A stretch of DNA of 64,000 nucleotides from Hyposmocoma kahamanoa (taxonomy: Eukaryota; Arthropoda; Insecta; Lepidoptera; Cosmopterigidae), in assembly GCF_003589595.1 (NCBI RefSeq), contig NW_020655294.1, positions 630,096-694,095 of the forward strand, in the 5' to 3' direction. The notes under the pieces were generated by a model. That model was not told the origin of the DNA. It searched no databases and saw nothing but the letters and a program-made list of their open reading frames with translations. Below, piece by piece: positions 1 to 11,527 of the stretch. Each line of letters opens with the position of its first letter. The stretch's first letter is position 1. The position numbers and the translations under genes are program-made.

Positions 1-1332
1 CAGACTGTTTTACTACAAGCCGAGGAAGGCGACGCAAAGTGTCTATTCTGCCGCACAGCTGTTCACAAGTTAACGGATTGCAAACGGTTTAAAAAAGCGC
101 TGCGCAAAGTACGATGGCAACATGTAAAGAAAAACGGGTTATGCTATAAATGTATTGTCTCCAAATATGATCGAGATAGGTGTCAAGCCCCTGCGTGCGA
201 CAAAGAAGGCTGTGGAGCCGAGCACCACCGCCTGCTACATTATACGGTAAACAACAATAGTGCGCGTGAGGTCGCATCGCTCGCGCCGCCGCCACCGCCG
301 CCGCCGAGTACGAGTGCACCGAATAGCTCCGCTATGAACGTACAAGTGTCGCGGGAACCCTTAGTTAAACAGGTGTCGGAAACATTAACGCACATCAACG
401 CGAGTGATAGTACAGTGTTGCTAAAAGTAGTGCCTATCCGTATACACGGACCTAACGGTGTGTTCTCGAGCACGGCGCTGCTTGACGACGGCTCGTCGGT
501 GTCGCTGCTGAGCGCGGAGCTGGCGCGGCGCGCCGGGCTGCGCGGCCGCGCTAGCACGCTGCGCGTGAGTGGCGCATTTGCTGGTAATGAACTTGTTTAC
601 GAATCTACTATGGTGAATGTGAACCTTACGGGTATAGACAATAAGGTGCATAATATAAGGTTACGTTGTGTAGATGAATTAAACCTACCTTTGCAAAGCT
701 TATCTATTTTAAATTGTATTAACTCCTCATACTTAATAGATATTAAAGATAAGCTATGCACTTCTGATTCAAAGCCTGAATTATTGATAGGCCAAGATAA
801 TTATCACCTATTGTTACCTTCACAAATTAGGTTAGGTAAACTTAATGAGCCGTGCGCTGCCCTTACTCCCCTAGGCTGGTGTGTACATGGAAAGATATCC
901 GTGCCGCGAGGCGTCCGCCTGCCCACCGAGGCAGAATCTAACCTCTTTATTGCAGAGTGTGAGGAGGATACTTCTGACGGTGAGGACTTGTTGCGGCAGA
1001 TCCACGAGGAGGTACGACGCTCTTTCACGATAGACACCTTGGGCGTAGCGACCGCGCCGCGGCAGAACGCAGAGGATGTGCGCGCCATCGCGCTGTTGGA
1101 GCACTCCACGGAGCTGCGCGACGGTCGCTGGCACGTCGGCCTGCCTTGGCGGGACGCGCGCGCCATGCCCGACGCCAGGCCCAGTGCTCTCACCAGGTTA
1201 AGGGGTATCGAGCGTAAAATGAGCAAAGATCAGGGTTTCGCCGAGAGGTACCGTGAACGAGTAAACCATTTGTTAGAGAATGATTACGCCAGAGAAGTAA
1301 CAAAGACTGAGGTATCGCCCAAGACGTGGTAG
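1..1332 (+). pseudogene. gag C-terminus and protease of BEL/Pao element
   Basis: The frame is open from base 1, so the true start is upstream. A CCHC knuckle sits at residues 14-27 (C-x2-C-x4-H-x4-C) and a second cysteine cluster at 48-61 has Tyr56 where His is usual, followed by a C/H-rich stretch ending HHRLLH. A polyproline linker lies at about residues 93-100. The aspartic protease active site reads LLDDGS around residues 160-165; DDG instead of DTG is, as far as I know, common in Pao-type proteases. The frame ends at TAG 1330-1332, inside a tandem duplication of ggta (1328-1331 and 1332-1335); similarity continues immediately downstream in another frame. Nucleic-acid binding and polyprotein cleavage are the family roles. 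Confidence 0.9.
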
Positions 1333-1333
1333 G

Positions 1334-2203
1334 TACTTACCCCACTTTGGTGTGGACAACCCCAACAAAAAGAAACTCCGTCTGGTTTTCGACGCGGCTA
1401 GTAAGGTAAATGGGTTTTGTCTGAATGATTATTTGCTCACGGGGCCTGACCTATTGTCATCACTTTTGGGTATAATGCTGCGCTTTAGAGAGCAAAGTAT
1501 TGCAGTCACAGGTGACATCCGAGACATGTTCTTGAGGGTTAAGATCCGAACAGAGGACCAGCACTCGCTGAGGTTTCTGTGGAGAACCAGTCCCACAGAA
1601 AATGTGAAGACGTACGCGATGACGTCACTTGTTTTTGGCGCCAGCTGCTCACCGTTCATCGCGCAGTTCGTCAAAAATAAGAATGCGCGGCGATTTGAAT
1701 CATCGTTTCCCGCTGCGGTTGACGCCATCTGCAACTCGCACTACATGGATGACTATATTGGCAGTCTGCCCGACGAGGCGACGGCGATCGAAATGGTAAG
1801 GAATATCAGTAACATTCACAGGGCGGGCGGCTTTGAGATAAGAAACTGGACGAGTAACAGCGTTGCAGTATTAAACAGCGTGCCAAAGGAGACCTTGGGT
1901 ACCGCCGCTGTAAGGTTCAATGTCGGCCAGCAACACGAGAGCGAGCGCACGCTGGGTCTCATTTGGTATCCTGCAGATGACACGTTAGGCTTTGATATGT
2001 CTTTAAAACGCATACCAGAGAACATCATTAAAGGAGAGGAAAGGCCGACTAAACGTTTAATGTTGAAAGTTATTATGTCGATTTTTGATGTGTTAGGTTT
2101 TTTAGCATCTTTCACGGTTCAGGGGCGCATCATGCTCCAGGACACCTGGCGTTTGAATATCGGTTGGGACGATTACATTCCCGATGATATTTATCACAAA
2201 TGA
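1334..2203 (+). pseudogene. reverse transcriptase segment of BEL/Pao pol
   Basis: This frame continues the pol similarity right after the frameshift (motifs PHFGV and LRLVFDAA near its start). The catalytic YMDDY box is at about 1742-1756, preceded by the FGASCSPF region and followed by the thumb and connection. The frame ends at TGA 2201-2203, where the family normally has a tryptophan before RWI; the family pattern continues in the same frame for about 60 bases beyond the stop, so this is a nonsense change, not the natural end. No in-frame methionine is expected because this is an internal part of a polyprotein. Confidence 0.92.
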
Positions 2204-2262
2204 CGGAAATGGATTGACCTACTTAAGGTAATTAAAAATATACGCATACGTAGGTGCTACAA

Positions 2263-2491
2263 ATCAATGGGCTGATTTGTAGCACCGCAGTTCAGACAGA
2301 GATGGAATGCCAGCGCCCGCGCGAGAGAATGCGACGCGGGATCAACCGATTGAGGAATCTCTCGGCGTCGCGAGTGCGACGTTGCCAACTCTCGCGCACT
2401 CCCCGCCGCCGCCGCTCGCATCTGACAACAAGCAACGGTGCGTTTACGCCCAGCGCTACGAGGAGCTACGAACACGTAGCGGCAGCCTCTA
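2263..2491 (+). other. GC-rich segment inserted into pol between RT and RNase H
   Basis: The 9-base sequence GTGCTACAA occurs at 2254-2262 and again at 2492-2500. RT similarity stops just after the first copy and RNase H similarity resumes shortly after the second. The intervening ~229 bases are GC-rich and resemble no pol region I know. Near its left end GGTGCTACAAATCA (2253-2266) is followed after six bases by its exact reverse complement. The 9-bp repeat may be a target duplication. I cannot name the inserted element. Confidence 0.55.
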
Positions 2492-2500
2492 GTGCTACAA

Positions 2501-4536
2501 GCGAAGCCGGTTATAGTAAGTTAAATTTACATATTTTTAGCGATGCTAGTACTCGAGCTATGTGCACGGTAGCTTATTGGCGCTGGGAAAGTGACGGTAT
2601 TATTAAAGTAGCCTTTATTGCCAGCAAGTGCAAAGTGATGCCTGTAAAGGCATTGACAGTGCCCAGAGCCGAGTTACAAGCAGCTTTATTAGCGGCAAGG
2701 TTAGCTCACACTATAGGGAAGGAGCATAAATTGATTCCGGAGCGCCGACATTTTTGGTGCGACTCCACAACGGTTCTGTATTGGATTCGTAACAATACGC
2801 GCACCTATAAAACGTTCGAGGCGAACCGACTGGGTGAGATCGACGAGCTGTCTCGCGTAGACTAGTGGAGATACATACCTACTAAGTTAAACGTGGCTGA
2901 CTTAGCTACGCGGGAAACTTTCGATCAATCTCTGCAAAGTGAGTGGTTCGCGGGCCCGAACTTTTTATACAATGACGAATCTTTATGGCCAAAAAATATT
3001 ATTTGTCCACAGTCGGATACTACGATGTCGGAATGCGTTGCAATCGTACAGGAGACTTCAGTCGAGTCAGCTGTACCGGACCCAACACGATTTTCTGCTT
3101 GGCTTCGCTTGAAGCGGGCCGCGGCCGCGGTGCTGAAGTTTATCGACAAGTGTAAGGGACTTACAGGACAAGTTGACCTCAGCACCATGGAACGTGCGGA
3201 ACGATTGCTGCTGCAGCACGCGCAGCTGGAATCCTTTAGTGAGGAACTCACCGCTATTAAAAATAACAAGCCATTGCACCGCAACAGTCGACTACTGTCT
3301 TTGTCACCGTTCTTAGACGAACACGGCTTGCTGCGGGTAGGCGGCAGTATCGACGCTGCGACAGATGTAGACCTCGAAGTGAAGAGGCCGGTGATAATGG
3401 ACGGTCGGCATCCTGTGGCCAAGCTGATCGTTCGTCACTATCACGTGCAGGCAGCCCATGGGAACCAAGAGACCGTGGTCAACGAGGTGAAGCAGCGGTA
3501 TTGGTTGTTGCGGCTAAGACCTACAGTTAAATCCGTAGCGTCAGGGTGCATGCTGTGTAGAATTCGCAAATGTAAGCCGCAAGTACCACGAATGGGTGAC
3601 TTACCTAAAGCGCGAGTAGCGCACCATCAGCGTCCTTTTTCGTATTGTGGCCTGGACTTGTTTGGTCCGATGGAGGTCACTGTGGGCCGACGCCGGGAGA
3701 AAAGGTATGGAGTTTTATTTACTTGCCTTACAGTACGCGCTGTCCACATCGAGCTGGTCTCCTCCCTGACGTCGGACACGCTCATCATGGCGCTGAGGCG
3801 AATGGCAGCGAGGCGCGGCTGGCCGCGCCACCTATATTCGGACAACGGCACAAATCTGAGGGGCGCCGATACGGAGCTACGACGATCGGTTCAAGAACTG
3901 GACACTGAAAAACTAAAATGTCACGGTGTCAACAAAGGCATGGAATGGACTTTCATACCTCCTGCTAGCCCACATTGGGGTGGGGCGTGGGAAAGGCTCA
4001 TACGTAAAGTTAAGACGTCACTTAAAGTCATCCTGAATGAACGAGCACCACGGGACGAGGTTTTAAACACACTCATGGCTGAGGTAGAAAACATAGTAAA
4101 CAGCCGTCCCCTGATGCATGTCTCCGTCGAGTGTGGCGACGTCCAGTCTCTCACCCCAAATCACTTCCTTCTTGGCACGTCGTCGAACTTACCTGCTATC
4201 GGAACTTTCGACAACTCGGATCTGTACCTGCGCAAACATTGGCGTACGGCCCAAAAGTTGACCGATATGTACTGGCGGAGGTGGGTAAAAGAAATCTTAC
4301 CTGATCTCATACCGAGAAGGAAATGGCAAGTGGAACAGAAGTCGCTGCAAGTAGGCGATCTCGTCCTCGTGGTTGACCCGAGTTCTCCTCGCAACATGTG
4401 GCCTAAGGGTCGGATCACACAGGTGTTCCCCGGCAAGGACGGCCGCACACGGCTTGTTGAGGTAAGTACCGGGACCGGGACATGGCGACGGTCTGCGGCC
4501 CGCGTCGCACCTATATCTGTAGTTAATGAGTGCTGA
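2501..4536 (+). pseudogene. RNase H, integrase and C-terminal tail of BEL/Pao pol
   Basis: RNase H acidic residues are visible in FSDAS (about 2537-2551), PRAELQ and WCDSTTV. An in-frame TAG at 2863-2865 interrupts the linker; the same frame then runs open to TGA at 4534-4536. Integrase follows: an HHCC zinc site (HYHVQAAH, then CMLC near 3550) and the DDE core, with D in GLDLFG (about 3649), D in YSDNGTN (about 3835) and E in GGAWERL (about 3975-3995). The end (VLVVDPSSPRNMWPKGRI onward) matches the tail typical of BEL/Pao integrases. The roles are RNA removal from the hybrid and insertion of the DNA copy. Confidence 0.93.
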
Positions 4537-4545
4537 ATCAGCACT

Positions 4546-4556
4546 AGGGTGGGGAT
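4546..4556 (+). promoter_or_regulatory. polypurine tract of BEL/Pao element
   Basis: A purine-rich run (agggtgggga) lies between the pol stop and the TGTT that opens the LTR. It is the expected plus-strand priming site by position. Confidence 0.6.
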
Positions 4557-4799
4557 TGTTAGCGACGCGCTCATTAATTAACATAATATAGTTTTAATTT
4601 TAGAAAATAAGGTACATTTAGTTTGTTTTCTTTGTATTCCACCTTGTTTTTTTTATGCCAACCGCGGCGAGGCAGTCCTCTGCTACTCGCGAGCCGTACC
4701 GCACGGCGTCAATTGTAAACCGCAATTTTTTTAAGTAAATTCGTTTTGCTGCAGTACAAGTGATTTTATTTCTAGCGCTAGTTCGTACAACCAGTAACA
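4557..4799 (+). repeat. 3' LTR of BEL/Pao element
   Basis: The segment starts TGTTAG and ends GTAACA, so its ends form the short inverted repeat TGTTA/TAACA normal for LTRs. It directly follows the polypurine tract. Length 243 bp suits the group. The next five bases (gcctc, 4800-4804) would be the target duplication, which cannot be checked because the 5' LTR is outside the window. The right end is inferred from the terminal repeat only. Confidence 0.7.
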
Positions 4800-4930
4800 G
4801 CCTCCAAAACTTCAAACTGGAATATCTTAACCTTAAACCCAAAACAAAATTTGTTCAATTTCAAATCTATATTTTCATATATTTTTCATAATTTGTATGC
4901 GTTTGATACAAAATTATGTCGACAAAAATA

Positions 4931-5548
4931 TAACCGCTCACGCGATGCGCTCATCCTACCGCAAAATGGCGGCTATTTGGTTTTGCAAATTAGAAAAGGA
5001 TTCAGTTTAAATACAAGTCTTTAAAAATAAAAATAATTATTCTGCATTGCTAAATAAATACCCTCCGTACTACAACAAAAACATCTCAAATAAAATGCGT
5101 AAAAGTAATACACCGCAAATCCTGCACTTAAAAAGCACTAATGAAATTTTTGGTGTACTTGGGTAAATATGATAATATTCCATTTGAGTGGTTCTAACGT
5201 TTACCATGAAATCACTCCTTAAAGTATAGTTTATAAACATTTATATTCAGGGTAAACTTAAAAAACCCAACTTACGGTATGTTTTCAATAAATAAACACC
5301 GACATCATCAGCCCAAACAATAACACACATGATTTTCGTGACGTATTTTTGAAGTTGTTTATTTTTTTTAAATGACAGACCCAGGCATTAAAAACTTTAT
5401 GGTTTGCTAGAGTAGTTACCGAAATAGCAATTAGTATTAGTTCTTTTACCTGTTATAACTTCGATATCCGATAAATCGGTATAAAATCATCACCGCCACC
5501 TCTAGGTGTGGTATGCTTCCAAAAACGCATGAATCGCGTGAGCGGTTA
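4931..5548 (+). mobile_element. TIR element family A, copy 1 (~618 bp, TA target duplication)
   Basis: Begins TAACCGCTCACGCGAT and ends with the reverse complement ATCGCGTGAGCGGTTA, flanked by TA on both sides (4929-4930, 5549-5550). There is no transposase; only short chance frames. Two more near-full copies (7458-8071, 52301-52884) and a truncated one (61927-62228) share the interior, including ccgataaatcgg near the right end and an ATGGCGGCTATTTGG block near the left. Size, ends and TA duplication fit a non-autonomous Tc1/mariner-like or similar MITE. The superfamily is an inference. Confidence 0.85.
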
Positions 5549-5819
5549 TATGTGAGTTTGCCATTGTCCTTTTAAAAACAAAATAAGATGACAAGAACTC
5601 ATATTTTGAATGGATAACGACGTCGTGTACCTACACAAAAAAGCCTCTGTAAATGGGGCGCCCTAAATGATTTGAGACAATTTTTATTTATTTAATATAT
5701 ATAAAAACATTACAGATTATGAGCCGTATTAATACGGGAAAACCTTGAATTCGAAGCGAGGTACAGTTTCACAATTTAAACAATATTACACTTTTAATTA
5801 AATTATTTAAAAAGAATTA

Positions 5820-5931
5820 ACAATCATTCTTTAAGTTCACTATATACTCCAAGAACAGTATCTGGACATCGGTTACCGCGTAGGAAAGAATCGCTATTCT
5901 GCCCTTACAACAGGCATATAACATTTCGTTA
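5820..5931 (+). repeat. companion segment upstream of E repeat
   Basis: The stretch containing ctccaagaacag, atcggttaccgcg and gctattctgcccttacaacag recurs at about 38140-38255. In both places it lies directly 5' of an E repeat, so the two may be parts of one longer element. Confidence 0.6.
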
Positions 5932-6192
5932 GAGTTCGTCCAGGGAAGTACTGCCACCTTACCCTATTTCTGTCGCCAAGCAGTAATATGAGCATTACTG
6001 CGCTCGGGTTTGGAAGGTGAAATTACAGGCACATAGGACTCGTCAACTTATGTCTTAGGGTGACGGGCGTAGTGGTAGCGCCCCTCAGATCTTTGCAATT
6101 TAAAGTTCTTAGTGGCACTGCAACTGTTATGGACAGACGTGTAGCTTACCATCAGCCGCACGACTTGTTCGTCCCGTCACTTGGTATTATAA
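5932..6192 (+). repeat. E repeat copy 1 (abundant ~295-bp dispersed repeat)
   Basis: Landmarks of the family in order: gttcgtccagggaagtac, taatattagcattactgcg-like block, aaattacaggcacatggg, tgacgggcgtagtgg, gatctttgcaatttaaag, ggacagacgtgtagcttacc, and ttcgtcccgtcacttgg followed by tattata and an A-rich run. The constant 3' end with variable A-rich tail suggests a non-autonomous retroposon, though I see no clear tRNA-like promoter boxes. At least 17 further copies lie in the window, in both orientations. No coding potential. Confidence 0.85.
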
Positions 6193-6340
6193 AAAAGAAT
6201 AGATATAATGAAAAAGAAATGACTACCCTAAATTAACCCTAAAAATGTTATTTGAATATAATACGTCATGAGTTCCAGAACAATGGAATTACCATTAGGG
6301 TATGGTACAGAACACCCAAAACGAATTGAAAAGCTCATTC

Positions 6341-6538
6341 TGCCTCCGTGGCCGAACGGTTACCTGCCGCGCAGCGGTTCCAGGTTCGATTCCCGGGCCG
6401 GGAGAAATATTTGTATGACCTAGATTTATTTATCTCGTGAATTTGGGTGTAATTTGTGGCTGTCTATGTGTGTGTCCATGGCACCCGCGACACAGGGTTT
6501 CCCTAGTGCGGGGCTATGTTGAGTGTGTGCGTTATTAT
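6341..6538 (+). repeat. tRNA-derived SINE family 1, copy 1
   Basis: The head has an A-box-like TGGCCGAACGG and a B box GGTTCGATTCC, the internal RNA polymerase III promoter of tRNA genes. It is followed by a non-tRNA body (tttggGTGTAATTTGTGG, tgtgtccatggcacccgc, gggtttccctagtgcgggg, gtgtgtgcgttatt). Compared with the copy at 20577 a short stretch is missing between the boxes. Confidence 0.88.
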
Positions 6539-6544
6539 TCCCCA

Positions 6545-6620
6545 AATTGGTCCTCGGGAATCGAACCCGAGATCTCCTCATTCAGCGCTACAAACCGTTA
6601 GGCTACCGAAGTCGTCGAAA
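6545..6620 (-). repeat. tRNA-derived SINE family 2 head
   Basis: On the minus strand the segment carries TAGCCTAACGG (A-box-like) and GGGTTCGATTCCCGA (B-box-like). It lies tail to tail with the family 1 SINE just upstream. A related head is at 35970-36045. Confidence 0.6.
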
Positions 6621-7457
6621 ATGTTGAAAAAAAGCACAAAAACAAATCTACCTTAAAAAATTTAAAGTAGAACATTTTTATCGAGGACCGCGCTCAGGGG
6701 CTACGTGCCCTGGAGGCTGACAAAGTTTTTCCTCAGAATTGCTTAGAGTGTTAGATAGAATTTTTTAACTAGAAAAGTTCAAGAGTGAGCCGTGTCCATG
6801 GAACTTGTAAAGAACCTGAAGTATTGGTTTGTTTTAAATATATACATAATATATATATATATGTATATCGAAGTTACGCACAGAGTTATTGAGGTTAGAC
6901 ACAGAGACTGTTGTAATTTCACAGATACGGTTATCGATCTCACACACGACTGCCGACGTCACAGACACGTTCGTGTTGCTCTGCCGGAGTCGCAGTCTGA
7001 ATTGCCTCCTTCTCAGCACCCCAACACGTGCATATCCAGGCGCCGAACATCATAATTTCTTCGGCCAGTCATGACAGCAACAGAATCGTCGCCAACATGA
7101 CAACGTGCATAGTTAGTATGTCGCCCCGCCGAATGGTTGGCACGCCTGCGTTTCGTCGAGTGTGGACAGCAACTAAGCTGTCAAATATGTTGGTACGCCT
7201 GCGCTTCATCGACCATTCCGGGAAACAGCAGCGTTGCCAATAAGACGGTCTGAACAGTGACAATCAGGATCCGTTCGCTTCGACATATTAAGCTCGCTTA
7301 CGAACCGTCGCGACGCGTCATGTTTTTCGCCTTTGCGTTTTCGACTTTCGAGTGTAAGTTAAGCCTTAGTATAGGTATATATGTAGAAATATGGCTGTCT
7401 GCGAGACATTGAGGGAACCTAGCTGTTTCGCCACTAATTGTGCCAGAAATTATTTTC
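6620..7457. other. Unassigned, with 53-bp spaced direct repeat
   Basis: No gene supported. Overlapping open frames at 6792-7243 have no family resemblance. Two related 23-mers, at 7137-7159 and 7190-7212 (both containing acgcctgcg and ending tcga), show a partial duplication of period 53. The 7020-7330 part is more GC-rich than its flanks and might be part of an unrecognised element. Confidence 0.4.
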
Positions 7458-8071
7458 TAACCGTTTACGCGATGCGCGCCTCCTACCGCAAAGTGGCGGC
7501 TATTTGGTTTCGCAAATTAGAAAAGCATTCAGTTTAAATACAAGTTTTTATAAATAAAAATTATTATTCTGCATTGCTAAATAAATACCCTCCGTACTAC
7601 CAACAAAAACATCTCAAATAAAATGCAGTAATACACCGCAAATCCAGCACTTAAAAAGCACTAAAGCAATTTTTGGTGTACTTGGATAAATATGATAATA
7701 TTCCGTTTGAGTGGTTCTAACGTTTACCATAAAATTACTCCTTAAAGTATAGTTTATAAACATTTAGATTCAGGGTAAACTTAAAAAATGCTACTTACGG
7801 TATATTTTGAATAAATAAACACCGAAATCACCAGCCCAAACAATAACACACACGATTGTCGTGACGTATTTTTGAAGTTGATTATTTTTTTTAATTGACA
7901 GACCCAGGCATTAAAAACTTTATGGTTTGCTAGAGCAGTTACCGAAATAGCAATTAATGTTAGTTCTTTCATGTGTTATAACTTCGATATCCGATAAATC
8001 GGTATAAAATCATCACCGGCACCTCTAAGTGTGGTATGCGTCTACGGCTGCATGTATCGCGTGAGCGGATA
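7458..8071 (+). mobile_element. TIR element family A, copy 2
   Basis: Same interior and order as the 4931 copy; left end TAACCGTTTACGCGAT carries two mismatches and the right end ATCGCGTGAGCGGATA one. Aligns almost throughout, with small indels, so the two are old but clearly of one family. No intact coding sequence. Confidence 0.83.
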
Positions 8072-8242
8072 ATGGGCCGATTCTCTATTAATTCACTATG
8101 CCGGCGGAGAATAAATAGTAACTTCGTTCATTGAATTTAATTCCTTTATCCACTTCTCACAATAATTAGTTTGAAAGTACAAAAGATGAAAGGTTGAAAC
8201 AGATTTTAAGTGTCACGCGGCATTTTTTTTATTATTCTTTAA

Positions 8243-8515
8243 AATATCAAGTGACGGGACGAGCTAGTCGTGCGGCTGATGGTAAGCTACACGTCTGTCC
8301 ATAACAGTTGCAGTGCCACTAAGAGCTTTAAATTGCAAAGATCTGAGGGGCGCTATCACTATGCCCGTCACCCTGAGACATAAGTTGACAAGTCCCATGT
8401 GCGTATAATTTCACCAGCACCCTTACCCTTCAAAACCAGAATGTAGCAATGCTAATATTACTGCTTGGCGGCAGAAATATGTAAGGTGGCAGTACTTCCC
8501 TGGACGAACTCTTTC
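8243..8515 (-). repeat. E repeat copy 2
   Basis: Nearly full length in reverse: atcaagtgacgggacgag at its left, cttccctggacgaactcttt at its right. Confidence 0.85.
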
Positions 8516-8775
8516 GGCCCGAGATTAATTTATTTCCAACTGACAGACATCCAAAAGCAATCTTATCAAAATCGCGTTCGTTCATAAAACATTGACCATC
8601 ACCTTTCCCTCCTTATTTCCATATAGCAACCGGCCATCAACCATCATGTCATAGGACGACGTCAGAATCAAATTACACCAGCGCTGTCCTCCCTGTGACT
8701 TTATACATTTGTAAACGAAGAAAATATGACCGAACTAGTTAATGCGAATCGTAGATAGCTTCGTTTCTCAAATAA

Positions 8776-8848
8776 TTAATAATAACGCACACACTCAACA
8801 TCGCCAGGGAAACTCTGTGTCGCGGATGCCATAGACCCACACATAGTG
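8776..8848 (-). repeat. SINE family 1, tail fragment
   Basis: Reverse of the family 1 body (aataacgcacacactcaaca, then gggaaactctgtgtcgcgg). The tRNA-like head is absent. Confidence 0.7.
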
Positions 8849-8849
8849 T

Positions 8850-9280
8850 AACACATTTTTTTTCGTAGATCTCCTGAATACAAAACCAAACCAAATTTAT
8901 CTTCTCTCCTTGGTATTTTTCACCATTCTTGTACAAAATGTCACTTTGACGTTATAGTCTAAAAATATTTAGTAAATTAGTTGAAACTTAAGTGTTGGTG
9001 TAATCTATTCTTTACACCATTCACATATATATTACCTGTTGGTGAACGATTTTTCTATAAAATCAATATCGTGAATGGGTTCCCTTTAATTTGACATATT
9101 TTTGAAAACACGAACCCTGGCTAATTTTTCTTGTATGGTAACACAGAATATTAGTGCTGCGTACCAATTAACTCGATTTTACTTCTGTAGTCGAGCTTCA
9201 TGAAAATTATTGCTTTTCTTTAATATTTCCATGTCGAACGCCGTCAAATAGTTTGCCAAGTACTTTCTGTTAAGTAAGAT
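8850..9280. other. No recognisable feature
   Basis: AT-rich sequence upstream of the LINE insertion; nothing supportable seen. Confidence 0.4.
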
Positions 9281-11527
9281 TGCGCCCCCCTGGGAAGTTC
9301 TGATCACTGTTTGGTTGGGTGTAAGGTTTCCCAAATGCCTCCAACTAAGCTGAAGGAGGTCACTCGTCGCATTTGGCACTACTCGTCGGCGGATTGGGAT
9401 GGTATGCGCGACTACTTTGCGTCCATCCCTTGGTTGCAGCACTGCTTTGCGGGAAAGGATGCCTCAGCAGCTGCCGATGCTGTTGTCGATGAGATTGGAA
9501 CGGCTATGAATTACTACATACCGTCTTCCAGAGTCATCGCCAATCGCAGAGGACGCCCTTGGTTCAATCGCGAATGCATGGACGCTGTTAGTGAGAAACA
9601 GGCTCCATATCGTGGTTGGATCAAGGGTCGTGTAACAAAGGATCCCAACCTTGCGTCCCTTAAAGCAGCCTATAACAAAGCAACCAAGTCTTGCAGGAGG
9701 GCTTACATAAGAGCGGATGCCCAGCGCGTTTCACGGATTGGCCAGAAGCTGGTAGCCCATCCCACCGGTAGCCGTGCCTACTGGAGCCTGGCCAAAGCCG
9801 TGCAGTCCAATTTTTGTCGTTCGTCGCTGCCGCCTTTGAGGTATCCCAATGGATTTTTGGCCTATGGCCCCGAAGAGAAAGCCAATTTATTGGCCGACCT
9901 TTTTGGGGCTAACTCGCGCATTTACGACCAAGATGCGCAACCGCCGTCAATTCCCCACTGCGGAGTCACAATGCCTGATATAGTTATCAGGCAATGTGAT
10001 GTCCGCAAGGAACTGTAGACTCTTGACGTGCGGAAAGCCTATGGTCCAGATGGGATACCTCCTATCGTCCTTAAAAGGTGTGCGGCGGAGTTGTCTCCCA
10101 TACTGACGCGCTTATACCGCCTCTCATACCAATCTGGTAACGTGCCCCTAGCTTGGAGGGAGGCCAACGTGCAACCTATCCCCAAGAAAGGAGATCGGTC
10201 TGATCCGACAAACTATCGCCCAATAGCTGTCACTTCAGTGCTCTGCAAAGTGATGGAGCGGATTCTAAATATCCAGATAATCCGGCACCTGGAACGTCAC
10301 TCCATTCTTAATGATCGACAGTACGGGTTTCGGCCGAACCGATCAACGGGTGACGTTCTAGCGTATCTAATGCATCTCTGGGGTGAAGCCATCAACAAAC
10401 AGGGCGAAACCTTAGCGATAAGTCTGGATATTGCTAAGGCCTTTGATCGGGTCTGGCACCGTGGTCTCCTCTCCAAGCTTCCGGCATATGGTCTTCCCGG
10501 CCGCCTTTGTGAGTGGATCTCCGGCTTTCTGCGCGAGCGAAGATTGCGTGTCCTTGTTGACGGAGGCACTTCGCGGCTCGTGACAGTTAATGCTGGGGTG
10601 CCACAGGGCTCCGTGCTGTCGCCCACGCTGTTCCTTCTACATATCAATGACTTGTTGCCTTTTGGCAACATTCATTGCTATGCAGATGATAGCACAGTGC
10701 ACGGTTGCTATTATAAGCAACCGTCAAGCAGCCGGGAGGACCCTGAGAGAAACCGGGAAAAACTTGTCGCTGAGCTCAACCATGTTTTGGAACATATATC
10801 GTCGTGGGGCTCCCGAAACTTGGTTGAGTTCAACGCCAAGAAAACCCAGGTATGCGCGTTCAGTTCCAAAAAATCCCCATTCCTTCCACTTCCCCATCTT
10901 CAGGGTACAACGCTGACGCTGCAGGACAAGCTCAGCCTGCTGAGGATGAGCATCCGGAAGGACATGAGCAACAAAGACTATATAGAGAGCGTCATCTGTA
11001 CCGCGTCGCGCAAGCTTGGCATCCTGAACAAGGTACACCGATTTTTTACTCCAGAGCTGCGATACCTGTTGTATAAAGCTCAGGTCCGAAGCAGCATGGA
11101 GTACTGTTCGCACCTTTGAGACGGCTCTGCCAAGTACTTGCTCGATGCCCTAGATGGACTGCAGCGCTACGCCTTCCGTGTTGTCAACAATCCTCATGTA
11201 ACTGAGCATGCGGAATCGTTACAGCTTCGCAGAGATATAGCGTCTCTTAGCGTATTCTATCGCCTGTACCACGGTGAGTGCTCTGAAGAGTTATTCAACC
11301 TTATCCCTTCCTCTCCTTTCCATCAGCGGACCACCCGTGCCGGACTGCGTTGCCACAGTTGGACGGTCAGTTCAATACCGTCCCGCACTAAAAAGTTTGG
11401 CAATTCGTTCTCATGCCGAACCATCAAATTGTGGAACCAACTCCCGGCGCATGTATTCCCTCCCCTCTATAACATCGGGTCCTTCAAACGTAGTGTGAAG
11501 AAGCATTTGGCCAGACCGGCAAAATGA
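9281..11527 (+). pseudogene. LINE ORF2: endonuclease end, reverse transcriptase, C-terminal domain
   Basis: One reading frame (9281-11527) with two in-frame stops: TAG 10016-10018 just before KAYGPDG and TGA 11117-11119, at a position that is usually tryptophan. RT motifs: PIPKKGD and NYRPIA (about 10180-10230), motif A LDIAKAFDRVW, motif B GVPQGSVLSPTLF, motif C CYADD at about 10678. The C-terminal domain (WNQLP, FKRSVKKHL) precedes TGA 11525-11527. Only two nonsense changes over 740 codons indicate a moderately recent insertion. The protein would copy its own RNA at a nicked target. Confidence 0.92.

Larger units (their letters stand above)
1..4799 (+). mobile_element. BEL/Pao LTR retroelement, 5' end outside window, decayed
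   Basis: Domain order zinc knuckles, aspartic protease, reverse transcriptase, RNase H, integrase, C-terminal tail, then a 3' LTR; protease before RT and integrase last, plus the YMDD box and the integrase C-terminal tail, fit the BEL/Pao group. The 5' LTR and most of gag lie upstream of the window. The coding part is broken by a frameshift near 1330, stops at 2201 and 2863, and an insertion near 2263-2491, so it is not functional as read. The strongly GC-rich patches contrast with the AT-rich surroundings. Confidence 0.93.

Noticed and set aside
334..1332. Methionine at 334 as a gene start
   Set aside because: The same frame is open and recognisable (zinc knuckles) back to base 1, so 334 is internal to the polyprotein.
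6792..7243. Overlapping short plus-strand frames
   Set aside because: Different frames over the same bases with no family resemblance; the sequence looks like an unassigned repeat.
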